Shown piece after piece: positions 40,957 to 41,152 of a stretch of DNA of 41,152 nt. The first letter of the stretch is position 1; every line of letters begins with the position of its first letter. The notes below the pieces were generated by a model. That model was not told the DNA's origin. It saw only the letters and a program-made list of their open reading frames with translations, and did not search any database. The DNA is from Geodermatophilus obscurus (GTDB taxonomy: Bacteria > Actinomycetota > Actinomycetes > Mycobacteriales > Geodermatophilaceae): NCBI RefSeq assembly GCF_900143215.1, contig NZ_FRDM01000034.1, positions 1-41,152 on the forward strand, written 5' to 3'. The position numbers and the translations under genes were made by a program.

Positions 40957-41152
40957 ACCGCGGTGACATCGCGGTCCTCCGGACCGCACCGCGGCCGGCT
41001 GCCGCCCCGGCCGCCTCGGAGCCGCTGCCCGTGTCCCGGTCGGGGACCCTCCGGGCTCCGCGGACGGTCCACCCCGGCCCGGTGCCGTCCCCGACCCTCG
41101 GGGACCCGTCCCCAGGTGCCGTGCCCGGCCTGCGCTGAGCCGCTGCCTGTGC

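Noticed and set aside
40957..41152. Possible gene at the right edge of the window
   Set aside because: No start with a ribosome site and no recognisable protein segment; the open minus-strand frame is an extension of glpD antisense.
1..41152. CRISPR array, tRNA or rRNA genes, insertion sequences, prophage
   Set aside because: No regularly spaced repeats, no cloverleaf-like segments with a conserved TTCGA arm and CCA end, and no transposase, integrase or phage structural motifs were seen by eye. A tRNAscan or ISfinder run would be decisive.

Overview
The window is chromosomal DNA from a high-GC actinobacterium. The gene order DUF5318 – ponA – GT87 membrane protein – rpsF – ssb – rpsR – rplI – dnaB matches the mycobacterial Rv0049–Rv0058 block. 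GTG starts are frequent and cysteine-poor Ala/Arg-rich shadow frames are everywhere. DesA3-type desaturase/reductase and GylR-type glycerol genes fit the same phylum. My best guess is Geodermatophilaceae (Blastococcus, Modestobacter or Geodermatophilus); this is inference from content, not from a search.

Layout. 1–11381 is the conserved replication/translation block: a partial DUF5318 gene, a class A penicillin-binding protein, a polyprenol-dependent glycosyltransferase-like membrane protein, an endonuclease IV on the minus strand, the rpsF–ssb–rpsR–rplI operon, and dnaB interrupted by two in-frame inteins. The dnaB leader has a perfect DnaA box and a perfect actinobacterial LexA (SOS) box. 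11382–12739 is a low-density region with a DUF3237 gene, a frameshifted relic of a type I restriction subunit (HsdR) and two parS-like sites. 12740–16424 holds a DesA3-like desaturase, its ferredoxin-reductase partner and a divergent PucR-type regulator. 16498–18829 has a methyltransferase, a small conserved-looking ORF and DNA polymerase IV. 19145–21512 is a thiM-thiE-thiD operon behind a TPP riboswitch. 21759–29590 is a mixed stretch: TauE/SafE permease, SNF2-like helicase, alpha/beta hydrolase, a chemoreceptor with a FliA-like promoter, a DUF4190 membrane protein and asparagine synthetase. 29668–33345 is a four-gene osmoprotectant ABC transporter operon. 33550–35184 is phosphoglucomutase. 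35301–40934 is a glycerol catabolism locus.

The glycerol locus is the most unusual part. One gene is an in-frame fusion of the first 54 residues of the GlpF channel to the last ~355 residues of a glycerol kinase, evidently the product of a deletion; a complete second glycerol kinase lies just upstream. Between the IclR/GylR-type regulator and that intact kinase is a 77-bp tandem duplication encoding two 26-residue micro-ORFs. Each overlaps its neighbours by GTGA, so the chain regulator – micro-ORF – micro-ORF – glpK is continuously coupled. A near-identical 17-bp palindrome stands in front of both the fusion gene and the regulator/glpD divergent promoter, a strong candidate for the regulator's operator.

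Intergenic DNA contains at least two families of repeated hairpins. One has GATCATGGGG-type arms and flanks the TauE gene. The other has GGACC…GGCC stems directly behind the ssb and pucR stop codons. No tRNA, rRNA, CRISPR array or insertion sequence was recognised.
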